Shown in pieces: positions 26,936 to 35,712 of a DNA stretch of 64,000 bases. How positions within the stretch are numbered: the stretch's first letter is position 1; every line of letters starts with the position of its first letter. Under the pieces are notes generated by a model. The model saw only the letters and a program-made list of their open reading frames with translations, ran no database searches and was not told the origin of the DNA. This DNA is from a virus, in IMG/VR virus record IMGVR_UViG_3300033145_001136, positions 1 through 64,000 of that record. One strand, written 5' to 3'. A program made the translations under genes and the position numbers.

Positions 26936-27669
26936 ATTGACCGTATCTCCTCCACCCATTCACAGATGTCTGGATGTGGATCCCGAAACGCTCGTATTGC
27001 TAAATCTACGAGTTTTTTGTTATTTGCTAGTTTGTGCATTATTGGGTGGCCTATATACGTACGCCACCTATCAAATACTTTCATACTGTCTGCAGTATCG
27101 GCATAATTAAATGCATCGAAACTAGATCCACCACCCTCACGAGTTACTTTAACATATGGCTTAAAGCAGTCTGGTGTAAGGCCCAAATATTCACCTATTT
27201 GTGCCCTATATGCATGCGACATAACCCACCTATTATATGATATTTGCAGCGTATCTATTGGTAAGTATGCTGTACTAATATATTCTTCGCACAGCTCAAG
27301 ATATATGTTTATCGTTCTCTCCGATAGTCGCCCATTATTCCCTTTCATATTAAGCCAACTAGCTGCCCAATTAAATGGATCACGTACCATGACAATATTT
27401 TTTACCTTATCACCATGCTCTGGAACTCTTTTCTGTATTAAGCCTACCTCATCTGGCCAATCAGCAGGTGTCTCTACACTAGTAACAAGTAATTCAACAT
27501 GTTTAGTTGAATGTAAACTATAACTCATCCTCCGTTGCATAGAATACTCATCACCAAAAGCATTATTAAAGTATTGCCACGATCCACCAGAATGGTCAAG
27601 TATCCAGTGAATAATTGGGTGGTGCCCGGAGCGACCCATCGCCCAAACCCTTATGTCATCAAAGTTCAT
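26932..27669 (-). CDS. Sulfotransferase-like protein, paralogue 1
   Basis: 245 residues; ATG 27669 with GGAG upstream. The N-terminus has VWAMGRSGHHPIIHWIL at residues 8-24, comparable with the 5'-phosphosulfate loop of PAPS sulfotransferases (PRSGTT), though His replaces the usual Thr. IVMVRDPFNWAASWLNM in the middle matches the 3'-phosphate site (RDP…S). The C-terminal third has the shared family signature GGGSSFDAFNYADTADSMKV then FDRW. Two paralogues lie at 27659-28393 and 36525-37391. It probably transfers sulfate from PAPS to a sugar or glycan, but no PAPS-making genes are visible, so the host must supply the donor. Family call moderately sure, acceptor unknown. Confidence 0.6.
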   Translation of the reverse strand: MNFDDIRVWAMGRSGHHPIIHWILDHSGGSWQYFNNAFGDEYSMQRRMSYSLHSTKHVELLVTSVETPADWPDEVGLIQKRVPEHGDKVKNIVMVRDPFNWAASWLNMKGNNGRLSERTINIYLELCEEYISTAYLPIDTLQISYNRWVMSHAYRAQIGEYLGLTPDCFKPYVKVTREGGGSSFDAFNYADTADSMKVFDRWRTYIGHPIMHKLANNKKLVDLAIRAFRDPHPDICEWVEEIRSI

Positions 27670-28393
27670 TAGGTAGCTCCGTTAATTTTTGCATATCCAT
27701 ATTGAAAATCTCTAATGATATTTCTTGCATACGCGAATGCGCAGCAAGTCTTTGCATGTATGGGTGTTCTTTGTATAATTTATATCTATTTAGCACGTCC
27801 ATTTGATCTGCTCTTCCTAAATATCGACGTCCATCGAAGCTAGATCCCTTACCAAATAGCGGCACGCCCATATATTGTTTCCAGCACGATTTTCGCAGCC
27901 CAAGCAACTCTCCTAATTGTACGCGATACGCTTCGCTAGTAAACCAATTATTATAATTAATCGGTATAAAAGGCTCTTCTAGTCTAGTTGTTAATCTTAA
28001 GTATTCTCGCGCATACTCCATATAACCAAACATAAACGTGCAATATACTTCGCCGGTATAGGTTTCCGTGTGAGGCCACCATTTCTTAATTGTACTCGCA
28101 AGCGTATTTAAAGGATCTCTCAGTGTTACTATATTTACACTGTGCATCCCGTCTGTCTTATATGTAAATAATTCTGATGGGAATAGGCTACTTTCAATAT
28201 TAACAAGCGCACCCATTTTTTTGTGCTGTGTTATCGTTATGTATTCTGATTTAACTTTATCTAGCCATTCAGTAGTTTGGGCCAAGCGACGCGTATAGTC
28301 AAGAAGGCCATCGTGATGTGTCCATATCCAGTCATTAACAGCATTGTGCCCCGTACGTGGCGGTGCATATACCCTGTAGTCATTATACTTCAT
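27659..28393 (-). CDS. Sulfotransferase-like protein, paralogue 2
   Basis: 244 residues, directly upstream of paralogue 1 and overlapping it by 11 bases. It shares the architecture: VYAPPRTGHNAVNDWIW at the N-terminus (P-loop-like, RTGHN), NIVTLRDPLNTLASTI in the middle, and GKGSSFDGRRYLGRADQMDV near the C-terminus. Sequence identity to paralogue 1 is low outside these motifs, suggesting an old duplication and different acceptors. It follows the alcohol dehydrogenase of the phosphonate block, so sulfation and phosphonylation genes are interleaved on one transcript. Activity is inferred from the RDP…S motif. Confidence 0.58.
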   Translation of the reverse strand: MKYNDYRVYAPPRTGHNAVNDWIWTHHDGLLDYTRRLAQTTEWLDKVKSEYITITQHKKMGALVNIESSLFPSELFTYKTDGMHSVNIVTLRDPLNTLASTIKKWWPHTETYTGEVYCTFMFGYMEYAREYLRLTTRLEEPFIPINYNNWFTSEAYRVQLGELLGLRKSCWKQYMGVPLFGKGSSFDGRRYLGRADQMDVLNRYKLYKEHPYMQRLAAHSRMQEISLEIFNMDMQKLTELPNEL

Positions 28394-29165
28394 TTAGCAG
28401 ATCTTTCAGTATTGTTCTACTAATGTCCATATCTACTTCATGAACTTTACCATATGTGAACGCCTCATCAACCACAAGATTGATATCAATCTCTTCATCC
28501 AGCGTAATATCAAGCTCGCCAATCATAATTGGGATGTCCACTCCCATATATTTGGATATGCTCGGTAGCAAGTATCCAAGCGCTTTACCATGCGGCACAC
28601 CGTAAAACCCTGTTAAGGGATATGACAAAGCGTGCAATAAATTGGTACCAGTTACTTCGATCAATTCACCAGCGGCATTGCCCAATTTCACAAGAGCAGA
28701 TGGATTAGCGATATACTTTATATCACCCAAAATATCTATAGCCCGATCCACGATTTCAACTGTGGCATTAATAGACCACATACTGTCAAGGCAATGGCTA
28801 ATAACATCATATAATGAGTACCTAAACATATACATGGGCAAATCCGCAGCAAACTCGTCGACTATTTCCACCTGGCTTGGTTTATATCTTCTCACAGAGC
28901 ACTTACGCGGCCCATCCCAGTAAACAGCCCATGACGTTACTGCAGATCCTGCACCCGTTGTTGGATAGCATTTTATTGGGGTTTTTGATAATATCTTTGC
29001 TGTGTCTATCACCGCACCTCCACCTATTGCCACCACCGATTCATAGAAGCCCAATGCAGAAATGTCCGTTGGCGCGGCTTCTACTACAAAAATATGTTCA
29101 AAATCCGCTTCTAAGAATTTCTTTGTAGACTTAGAACAAACTAACAAAGTATCTACCTTGTCCAC
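28383..29165 (-). CDS. Iron-type alcohol dehydrogenase, predicted phosphonoacetaldehyde reductase
   Basis: 260 residues with a GTG start behind GGAGG. NAD(P)-site features VVAIGGGAVIDTAKILS and YPTTGAGSAVTSWAVYW are present. All four metal ligands of group III alcohol dehydrogenases can be placed: Asp120 and His124 in YDVISHCLDS, His178 in LLHALSYPL, His192 in GVPHGKALG. Family members normally have about 380 residues, so this is a trimmed version. Related enzymes (PhpC, FomC, DhpG) reduce phosphonoacetaldehyde to 2-hydroxyethylphosphonate. The gene overlaps the phosphonopyruvate decarboxylase genes, which make that aldehyde, so the same reaction is predicted here. Family is sure; substrate is inferred from context. 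Confidence 0.82.
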   Translation of the reverse strand: MDKVDTLLVCSKSTKKFLEADFEHIFVVEAAPTDISALGFYESVVAIGGGAVIDTAKILSKTPIKCYPTTGAGSAVTSWAVYWDGPRKCSVRRYKPSQVEIVDEFAADLPMYMFRYSLYDVISHCLDSMWSINATVEIVDRAIDILGDIKYIANPSALVKLGNAAGELIEVTGTNLLHALSYPLTGFYGVPHGKALGYLLPSISKYMGVDIPIMIGELDITLDEEIDINLVVDEAFTYGKVHEVDMDISRTILKDLLNEV

Positions 29166-29617
29166 AATGCCTCCTTTACCTCTACTGTGTTAATTCTACT
29201 ATCCACATCAACCCTGTCTGCTTTACCATCATTAGTTATTTTTATAATTTCCGTCACACCGGGATATTGCCCCTCCAACCTAGAACACTTAAATCCGCCC
29301 ACAGATTCATGGCATCCGTTGTCTAACACATAGACATATAGATTACTAAGGGCGTAATCTCGTATTGTATGCGTTATGCCAAGATGCATCAATAAGGCAG
29401 CGTCTCCGCTAATAACAACTATTTCCTTATCACTATTTAACGCCATACCAAGACCTATACATGGAGCCAACCCCATGCTACCCTGCATATAAAAGATGTT
29501 TTTCCGTAATGGGTACATATTATATGTTGCTCTAGATATGTACCCGGTACTTGTTACATACACCGCATCACCATGTTTATCAAAAATGTATCGTAGTGCT
29601 GCCTCTCTACTAATCAT
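29153..29617 (-). CDS. Phosphonopyruvate decarboxylase, ThDP-binding half
   Basis: 154 residues. It matches the C-terminal half of phosphonopyruvate decarboxylase: [45 protein letters not shown], then the thiamine-diphosphate site ISGDAALLMHLG (residues 70-80, GDA instead of GDG) ending in VYVLDNGCHESVGG (Asn100), which closely matches the LDNGxHDSTGGQ signature of Ppd/Fom2 enzymes. The PYR half is a separate gene just upstream (29610-29984) with an 8-base overlap. The two chains should associate to decarboxylate phosphonopyruvate, the step that pulls the unfavourable mutase reaction forward. Sulfopyruvate decarboxylase is related and also two-chain, but the neighbouring mutase favours phosphonopyruvate. 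Confidence 0.88.
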   Translation of the reverse strand: MISREAALRYIFDKHGDAVYVTSTGYISRATYNMYPLRKNIFYMQGSMGLAPCIGLGMALNSDKEIVVISGDAALLMHLGITHTIRDYALSNLYVYVLDNGCHESVGGFKCSRLEGQYPGVTEIIKITNDGKADRVDVDSRINTVEVKEALWTR

Positions 29618-29984
29618 AGCTCACCTCATAGTTACCATATCCCAAAACTACCAGTAAATCCACATCACATCTACCCATTACCTCATGTTGAAACGGAGCC
29701 GTCCTATGTCCAATTATAAGTAACGGCTCGATACCATATGGCATACATAGGCTAGCCAATGGGTTTATAGCGTTACCCAATCCTGAATTTTGCATATACA
29801 CACATGTCTTTTTACCAGCCAATTCTGCGCCAACAGCTATACCTATCGCCTGTGACTCATGCGTAGCTATGACATGCTCCACACCAGAGTCGATGATATC
29901 CTGTATAAATCCTTTTAAGGAACTATCCGGAACCCCGACAAAGAAATCATACCCCTGGTCCATTAATTTCTGTACACTAATCAT
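29610..29984 (-). CDS. Phosphonopyruvate decarboxylase, PYR half
   Basis: 124 residues: [41 protein letters not shown] (Glu43 is the cofactor-activating glutamate), [18 protein letters not shown] and [12 protein letters not shown]. This is the N-terminal pyrimidine-binding domain of phosphonopyruvate decarboxylases. In bacteria the enzyme is normally one chain of about 375 residues; here the two halves total 278, so the linker and middle portion are missing. The gene overlaps the mutase gene before it and the ThDP half after it. Family assignment is strong; activity of the shortened pair is inference. Confidence 0.87.
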   Translation of the reverse strand: MISVQKLMDQGYDFFVGVPDSSLKGFIQDIIDSGVEHVIATHESQAIGIAVGAELAGKKTCVYMQNSGLGNAINPLASLCMPYGIEPLLIIGHRTAPFQHEVMGRCDVDLLVVLGYGNYEVSYD

Positions 29985-31251
29985 TTGGTATCATCTCCAC
30001 GATATCTCTTATTGGCATACATTGTCGGTTCGCTTCAAAGCACCGTCCATGCATTAGGATCACCTTGGCTACGTCTATCATTGCTGGGTAGGCTGCCCTC
30101 AAAAGATGATTCGCATAAATAACCACGCTAACGCCCATCGCCGCAAGTTCTGACTCGAGAATGTAGCCATATGTGGATGGCACTACCACCACCGGTACTT
30201 TACCACTATATTTCTCCATGAATTGGACAATTTCTGTGACCGATTGCTGCTTACTATGTATCATAATCGCATCAGCACCAGCATTAACATATGCCTCTGC
30301 TCTATCCAGCGCATCATCCAGCCCCTTACCCAATATAAAACTTTCTATTCTGGCGATAATCATGAAATCTTCTGTTACCTGCGCACGTTTACCCGCCTGG
30401 ATTTTTTCACAGAACCCCTCTATTGTATCTTGCGTCTGATCGGACGTATTTTCAAATAGAGAATTCCGTTTCAAGCCAATCTTGTCCTCCACAATAGCCG
30501 CAGACACACCAAAACGTTCTAAATTCTTAACCATTGATGTAAAGTGTTCTATTGGACCGCCATTGTCCACATCTACAATCATCGGTTTCGTTGTAACTCC
30601 AAAAATCTCGTTGATGGTATGGTCTATGGTAGTAATGTCGACAATTTGATTATCTGGCTTGCCCTTTGAAGTAGAGTGCGTAAGACTGCTTAACCACATA
30701 CCATCAAATCCATATCCATCAAATTCAGTTTTTTCCACAATAAGCCCCGTCAACCCATTATGGACCTCAAGAATGCGCACAGTTTCTTTGGATTCAATTA
30801 AACGTCTTAATGTTCCCATACGTACGCCGGGAGTTGTGCCCAATTCTTTTATAGCCTTATGAAGTTGTGTAGACGAAATGCCTTCGGTATATGGTATTTC
30901 TATTAATTCGCCACCCCAATTGGTCAATATATCTATAACTCTTTCCCTTGTTTTTCTTTGCGGCCCCTCTTTCCAATCGTCACCATGTACCACAAACGCC
31001 GGTTGTAACAAAAGTAAATTTTCGGTATAGTCCAACGTATCTTGCGGCATAACCTCGTCCACATACCTAATACTCTTAATGATCGTTTCTCTCTGTCCAT
31101 AAGTCAATGCCGGGAGTCGCTTATATGACGCTATTGCTTCATCAGTCAATAGCCCAACTATAACTTCTCCATATTCACTTGCTTCCCTGAGAACATTGAT
31201 GTGCCCCTGGTGAATTAGGTCAGCGCTCATGCCAACATAGACTAAGCTCAT
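29977..31251 (-). CDS. Bifunctional cytidylyltransferase / phosphoenolpyruvate mutase
   Basis: 424 residues; ATG 31251 with GGAGGAG upstream. Residues 1-140 form a TagD-like nucleotidyltransferase: [19 protein letters not shown] (HxGH, His14-His17), [11 protein letters not shown] and EGISSTQLH. Residues about 155-424 are PEP mutase: [36 protein letters not shown] and the diagnostic [13 protein letters not shown] (EDKxxxxxNS, which separates mutases from isocitrate lyase relatives), then [13 protein letters not shown]. Bacterial fusions of this length are known in phosphonate clusters (aepX type). The mutase half turns PEP into phosphonopyruvate, the entry step of nearly all phosphonate synthesis. 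The other half should activate the final hydroxy-phosphonate with CTP. It is the key gene of the block and full-length. Confidence 0.95.
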   Translation of the reverse strand: MSLVYVGMSADLIHQGHINVLREASEYGEVIVGLLTDEAIASYKRLPALTYGQRETIIKSIRYVDEVMPQDTLDYTENLLLLQPAFVVHGDDWKEGPQRKTRERVIDILTNWGGELIEIPYTEGISSTQLHKAIKELGTTPGVRMGTLRRLIESKETVRILEVHNGLTGLIVEKTEFDGYGFDGMWLSSLTHSTSKGKPDNQIVDITTIDHTINEIFGVTTKPMIVDVDNGGPIEHFTSMVKNLERFGVSAAIVEDKIGLKRNSLFENTSDQTQDTIEGFCEKIQAGKRAQVTEDFMIIARIESFILGKGLDDALDRAEAYVNAGADAIMIHSKQQSVTEIVQFMEKYSGKVPVVVVPSTYGYILESELAAMGVSVVIYANHLLRAAYPAMIDVAKVILMHGRCFEANRQCMPIRDIVEMIPND

Positions 31252-32093
31252 AACAACTCCTCCAGTACATCAACGAATCTGCTTGCTGCAACCCCTTGAT
31301 ACTCACACAACATCTTTGAATGCCTCAACCGTTCTTCCTCTAAATAAAGTGGGTCATTAATATACCGTATCACCGCCATTTCCATCTCTTCTTGCGAATG
31401 TGCAACAATCGCGGCCTCATTAGCACACCCAGAAATATGAGAGTTGTCAACCCCCCATCGCGCATCCCCAATTAATATAGTCGGTATATTCAACACTATT
31501 GACTCAAGGTAGATCGAAGAATAATCAGATATTACCACTCCAGCCTCCATCATGTCTTCGTTTACAGATCTTGGATTAACACTATATGCCGGATGTGGTC
31601 GCACGCGAATACAAAATCCATATCTTTCCAAAGCCATAATCGCTATTTTATCGCCAGCATACACATTAGGCGATTTTTTATGATGTGTTGGTGCATATAG
31701 AGCCCATTTACCATTTATGTTGTTAAATAGTTTATCTAGCCTTGGCATGCCAACCACCTTAATCGACAAGCCATGCATCTCATGCCACTCCGCCCAAGCC
31801 TCGGAGAATGTAAAAATAAAATCGGAGTTTTTCTGGAGATCTGCTTTAAACTTTGGTTCGGTATAGAAAGCATTTTGTGGAACCACCGGGAACGCATGCC
31901 CTATCCAAACGCCCCTACCACCCATTCTGGTGCATGCCTCATCTGGTTGTATTGTAAAATCCGCATCGTCCCAATATGCCCTATAATCATCACATATTAT
32001 GGATTCGTGCCCTCGCCTAAGTAACTCCTCATGAATGTCTGTACAATATTCTTCATGAAATTTAAAAACCGAACAGTTATGTATAACTTTCAT
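31248..32093 (-). CDS. CDP-glycerol glycerophosphotransferase-like enzyme
   Basis: 281 residues from ATG 32093 (ATGA overlap with the previous stop, GGAG 6 bases upstream). The family is the TagB/TagF teichoic-acid polymerase group: [21 protein letters not shown] and [20 protein letters not shown] then TILIG, the last being the conserved 'tDYSS..fe…..kP.i' site that binds the CDP-alcohol. It is shorter than teichoic polymerases. These enzymes move a phosphoalcohol from a CDP carrier to a sugar hydroxyl. Directly coupled to the mutase-cytidylyltransferase gene, it is the natural candidate to transfer a CMP-activated hydroxyethylphosphonate to a glycan. Family is well supported; the donor is inferred. 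Confidence 0.78.
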   Translation of the reverse strand: MKVIHNCSVFKFHEEYCTDIHEELLRRGHESIICDDYRAYWDDADFTIQPDEACTRMGGRGVWIGHAFPVVPQNAFYTEPKFKADLQKNSDFIFTFSEAWAEWHEMHGLSIKVVGMPRLDKLFNNINGKWALYAPTHHKKSPNVYAGDKIAIMALERYGFCIRVRPHPAYSVNPRSVNEDMMEAGVVISDYSSIYLESIVLNIPTILIGDARWGVDNSHISGCANEAAIVAHSQEEMEMAVIRYINDPLYLEEERLRHSKMLCEYQGVAASRFVDVLEELL

Positions 32094-33211
32094 TGTGTTC
32101 TCCACAATGACTCATAATATATGTGATCATCAATTGACGGATCTGTTACATCATCTTCTATCCAACTTTGTAACTCCTCTACCTCGCTTGTTAGTAGCTC
32201 CCAGTCCAGTTTTTCAGATTTACAATTTTTTGCTATTAATTTATCTAAATCACCAGGTACGAAATCACGAGTCAAATGTTGAAAAAATAGTCTATGATTT
32301 TTATGCAAAAAATAGCCACCGGGCTTGGAAATCTTGTTTATCAATGCTACATAATTAAGTACTACCTCATTGGGCATTTCCGTTAGGCTATGGGAATTAA
32401 ATACTAGGTCGGCAATGTTATCCTGGAAATAGGCGGGATCATATGCGCATCCAGAGGGCAATAACAAAATATCATTATCACCATCATCTTGCTCTCCAAA
32501 TAAAACAATTTTTTTATCGGGTAGGGCATGTATTAAGAAAAATGCGGAAAGAACACCTACTTGTGGCAAGTCGATTGATATATATTGCCCATCAAAATCG
32601 TTAAACTTAAATAAGTGATATGGGAAAGAACCCCACCCACCACCAATTTCAACTATTGTGTTTTTGTTGTCCGCTAAAATATTGCTAATCTGGTATGCAT
32701 TGTATGACTGACGCATCGCTGCTCTTATCAGCACACCTTTCCCATCAGTTGATTCGTACCCAAAAAAGTTCCCAAGGCCAATAGGGTAAAATAACGACTC
32801 CTCACTAATCACACCACTTGTCAGCTCTCTCCATTTTTCAATTTGCCATAATGTTGCGTCCACAAACCAATCAAACCCATATTGCTTAACAATTTTTATA
32901 TCATCATATAAGGATAATCCTTGTGTTGCTGGTTTTCGCCCAAAATTGAACAAGAATTTGCTAAGTGGAGCAATATCACCAAATTTAATTAGCCTATCTA
33001 TCGCAGTTATTATATTTGATGGATGCCACAGATCTGTTCCCACTGGTATAGATACCAAATCGGTATTTAAGTGCGGCATATCTTGCCCATATGCCATAGA
33101 CACATTGTAAAAATTGATAAGCCTTTCATACGTTTCATCTGATAAACTACTGTTTATCTTCGTTCGACCATGTGAGGCCGTTAACCCATCAACAGTTATT
33201 ATTTTGTCCAT
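32090..33211 (-). CDS. Putative sugar O-methyltransferase
   Basis: 373 residues. The C-terminal two thirds hold a SAM-binding core, NKNTIVEIGGGWGSFPYHLF (motif I E-x-G-x-G), followed by QYISIDLPQVGVLSAFFL, LLPSGCAYDP and ADLVFNSHSLTEMPNEVV. This resembles the family annotated as putative sugar O-methyltransferase in polysaccharide clusters. The N-terminal 120 residues (MDKIITVDGLTASHGRT onwards) are helical and of unknown role. It overlaps its neighbours at both ends in the glycan island. Methylation of a sugar hydroxyl, or of a phosphonate oxygen, would fit. The SAM fold is sure, the substrate is not. Confidence 0.68.
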   Translation of the reverse strand: MDKIITVDGLTASHGRTKINSSLSDETYERLINFYNVSMAYGQDMPHLNTDLVSIPVGTDLWHPSNIITAIDRLIKFGDIAPLSKFLFNFGRKPATQGLSLYDDIKIVKQYGFDWFVDATLWQIEKWRELTSGVISEESLFYPIGLGNFFGYESTDGKGVLIRAAMRQSYNAYQISNILADNKNTIVEIGGGWGSFPYHLFKFNDFDGQYISIDLPQVGVLSAFFLIHALPDKKIVLFGEQDDGDNDILLLPSGCAYDPAYFQDNIADLVFNSHSLTEMPNEVVLNYVALINKISKPGGYFLHKNHRLFFQHLTRDFVPGDLDKLIAKNCKSEKLDWELLTSEVEELQSWIEDDVTDPSIDDHIYYESLWRTQ

Positions 33212-33924
33212 AATGCTTTCTGATAATCGGAATAAAATGTGACCACGTTTTTGTAGTATGGTTCCAATTTAAGTCCTAGTTTCACCAATGTGTTCGTAAA
33301 TGGGACTTCTCCAGCCCATACATGATGGTCTACATTGGTTTCTTCTTCTGGCCCTTTATAGTGTGGAATACACCCATGAACTGCAACAATTTCATCTATG
33401 TATTCCCTACTGGTACAGCCAGCTCCACCATGCACGTGCTCTGTTGATCTACCCCTATGGCCAAGCTCCCCATGTACAGCTACATATGCAATCAACTGCT
33501 CACTATTCAATTGCCCTATACACCCCATTATACAATGTTGCTCAATAAGTAATTGGTCATCCTCTAAAAAAATCCAGTACTCATATTGTTCCCGCAACTG
33601 TTTAAATGCGTAATTATATCCCCCAAAAGCTCTCCCAACATTCTCCCTGGTTAATATAACCATTTCCCCATTCTTTGTTTTTGTTCCATTTATTGATGCA
33701 AGATATTTATTCCCTGGTGTATACCCAATATCGTTATTAACGATAATGGTATCAACGCATATGCCATTATCTACCGATTGCTCTAGCTGATATATTACTT
33801 TTAACATCTCCAAAATACCTTCAGCATCTAATCCCTCTTGACTATGCGAAGGCCACGTGCGCACCTCTTTTTTCCTGTTAGCAAAAGTTGTTACAATTAC
33901 TTTTGCCACATTTGCGTTCGACAT
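33199..33924 (-). CDS. GT-A-like glycosyltransferase
   Basis: 241 residues. The pattern fits a GT-A nucleotide-sugar enzyme: AKVIVTTFANRKKEV at the N-terminus, IIVNNDIGYTPG, a donor-site region NVGRAFGGYNYAFKQL and YWIFLEDDQLLI with an acidic EDD metal motif. C-terminally, HVHGGAGCTSREYIDEIVAV and ETNVDHHVWAGEVPF may form the acceptor site. It is diverged from ordinary GT2 enzymes, and I cannot name the donor. It lies between two methyltransferase genes in the glycan island. Start ATG 33924 has GAGG upstream. Confidence 0.6.
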   Translation of the reverse strand: MSNANVAKVIVTTFANRKKEVRTWPSHSQEGLDAEGILEMLKVIYQLEQSVDNGICVDTIIVNNDIGYTPGNKYLASINGTKTKNGEMVILTRENVGRAFGGYNYAFKQLREQYEYWIFLEDDQLLIEQHCIMGCIGQLNSEQLIAYVAVHGELGHRGRSTEHVHGGAGCTSREYIDEIVAVHGCIPHYKGPEEETNVDHHVWAGEVPFTNTLVKLGLKLEPYYKNVVTFYSDYQKALWTK

Positions 33925-33927
33925 GCC

Positions 33928-34527
33928 CTACCTCTTCACACAAATGGTGATTGATGGATATGGCCTAATAACAACTGCATCATAAATTGTGCCAATTAAT
34001 GGGTGTCCGTTTATTACTGGTTGAATTTTGGGTTTATTAAATTTCTTCATCCAGGGTACCATATCGCGTTTCTCACTCCCACCCTCGAATATTAGTACCC
34101 CGCCAGTAGTTAGCTTATACTCTGCATCTACCAAAAATCTATCAAATACAGCTCCATTATTGGATATGTCGACATGCATAAAATCAATTGTGTTATCTTC
34201 ATAGTCGTCTAGCACACTGTATGCATCTTTTTGAATTAAATCTACCCAATCCTGCAATGCTACAGCATCGATACTCAATTGTGTCTCACTCTGGAGCGTA
34301 TGGTGATATGCATACTTATCCCATAAATCATATGCATATAGATGCCCATAGTTGTTATCTCTCAATGCTGCAGCTATAAAAATAGTACTATATCCACCCA
34401 GTGTACCTATTTCTACGCACCTACTTGGATTTATGCAACGTAGTAATGAATAGAACATTTGTCCATAATTATTACGCTTATAAGAAGATGTTATTAAGTT
34501 TGCCTGTGCTATTACGTCATCTATCAT
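33928..34527 (-). CDS. Class I O-methyltransferase-like protein
   Basis: 199 residues: RCVEIGTLGGYSTIFIAAAL is motif I, GHLYAYDLWDKYAYHHTLQ the acidic turn after strand 2, VLDDYEDNTIDFMHVDIS strand 4 with an acidic residue, and TTGGVLIFEGGSEKRDM strand 5. This is the compact methyltransferase type (Methyltransf_24-like) often found in sugar clusters. The start follows the aminotransferase stop by one base. It probably methylates a sugar, possibly the amino sugar made by the neighbouring aminotransferase. Fold sure, substrate unknown. Confidence 0.65.
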   Translation of the reverse strand: MIDDVIAQANLITSSYKRNNYGQMFYSLLRCINPSRCVEIGTLGGYSTIFIAAALRDNNYGHLYAYDLWDKYAYHHTLQSETQLSIDAVALQDWVDLIQKDAYSVLDDYEDNTIDFMHVDISNNGAVFDRFLVDAEYKLTTGGVLIFEGGSEKRDMVPWMKKFNKPKIQPVINGHPLIGTIYDAVVIRPYPSITICVKR

Positions 34528-34528
34528 C

Positions 34529-35710
34529 TTACCAACCCTTCTTAATCATTTCGACTATATATTCCGCATCTTCTGATGTTACCCAATGCCCCACCGGGAT
34601 ACTAATTTGGTGCTTATCACAATATTCCAAGTTATGTAAGCATTCTTTTGATTTAAATTCACTAAATACCGCATATTTATCATTCCTGACATGTACAACA
34701 CTCGTATGTATATTTCTATCTCGCATCGCCCTAATAAAGTCATCACGTTTTTCAACAAATATAGTATATAAATAGTATGCAGACTTTGTGCCTACTTTCA
34801 TTTGCTCATGTAGCGGGACCGGTAGCGACAAAATCCCCGGCACATTCATTAGTTTGTCATCATAAAACATAGCGTTAAGTCTGCGTATTTCTAAATTCTC
34901 ATCAAGATATGGTAATTGTGATAGCCCAATTGTTGCAGAAACATCATTCATGTGCCCTTTCAGCCCAACCTCCATTATTTCCCAATCGTCGTGCCCTGTA
35001 AGTGCTTTTCTTCTATATCGCCTATCAATCCCATACCATCTCAAAACTCTGATATGTTCATAGTCTTCTGCCTTATATGTAGTAACTAGCCCACCATCTA
35101 TAGATGTCATTTGCTTAACAGCTTGTAGGGAAAACATGCAAAAGTCTGAGTGTTTGCCGAGCCCATAATTGCACACGCCCACAGGACGGCCATGATAGTA
35201 TGCCCCATTCGCATGTGCGGCATCCTCTATAATATTGATATATTGTCCAGGGCCTTGGCTCACAGCAGCTCTAAGCCTATACATATCAATTGGATATCCG
35301 CCCCAATGTACAGCGGCCACTGCTTTTGTCTTGTTGGTAATTAATTGTGACACTGAGTTTGGGTCTATATTACCTGTCTCTGTATCAACATCTGCCCAAA
35401 CTATTTTTGCTCCCGCTCGTAGAAACGGTAATGTCCCCGCAGTACACGTCAATGGGGACATTAATATCTCGTCCCCAGGTGCAATATCTAGCAACATAGC
35501 TATTAAATCAAGCCCTACTGTCCCGGAACACACAGCATTGACAAATGTGGTATCAAACCTCTCTGCGAATTTTCCCTCTAGCTCCTTCACCTTTGGCCCC
35601 TCGCCAATCCATCCACTCTCGAGTACTGGCCTTAATGCATCTAAAACTTCATCTACAGGAGGCATAAACACCTTAAGCAGTGGTATCATTTCTTTTGGCT
35701 TATACGACAT
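34529..35710 (-). CDS. DegT/DnrJ/EryC1/StrS-type sugar aminotransferase
   Basis: 393 residues, full-length for the family. PLP-enzyme landmarks: NAVCSGTVGLDLI (cofactor phosphate region), PLTCTAGTLPFLRAGAKIVW then ADVD, INIIEDAAHANGAYY (Asp163 contacts the pyridine nitrogen) and FCMFSLQAVKQMTSIDGG with Lys199 as the Schiff-base lysine. The C-terminal part contains HISIPVGHWVTSED. Such enzymes convert a nucleotide keto-sugar to an amino sugar. It is not of the class V type used for 2-aminoethylphosphonate, so it most likely serves the sugar backbone. Its substrate must come from the host or from genes outside the window, because no sugar dehydratase is seen here. Confidence 0.88.
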   Translation of the reverse strand: MSYKPKEMIPLLKVFMPPVDEVLDALRPVLESGWIGEGPKVKELEGKFAERFDTTFVNAVCSGTVGLDLIAMLLDIAPGDEILMSPLTCTAGTLPFLRAGAKIVWADVDTETGNIDPNSVSQLITNKTKAVAAVHWGGYPIDMYRLRAAVSQGPGQYINIIEDAAHANGAYYHGRPVGVCNYGLGKHSDFCMFSLQAVKQMTSIDGGLVTTYKAEDYEHIRVLRWYGIDRRYRRKALTGHDDWEIMEVGLKGHMNDVSATIGLSQLPYLDENLEIRRLNAMFYDDKLMNVPGILSLPVPLHEQMKVGTKSAYYLYTIFVEKRDDFIRAMRDRNIHTSVVHVRNDKYAVFSEFKSKECLHNLEYCDKHQISIPVGHWVTSEDAEYIVEMIKKGW

Positions 35711-35712
35711 TA

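Noticed and set aside
29153-29984. Sulfopyruvate decarboxylase (ComDE) as an alternative reading
   Set aside because: ComDE is also two-chain and related, but the adjacent PEP mutase, cytidylyltransferase and dehydrogenase make phosphonopyruvate the natural substrate; no coenzyme M gene is present.
34529-35710. Could the DegT-type enzyme be a 2-aminoethylphosphonate transaminase?
   Set aside because: That enzyme belongs to class V (AepZ/PhnW). The motifs here (EDAAHANGA, FSLQAVKQMTS) are those of sugar aminotransferases; the dehydrogenase route to hydroxyethylphosphonate fits better.
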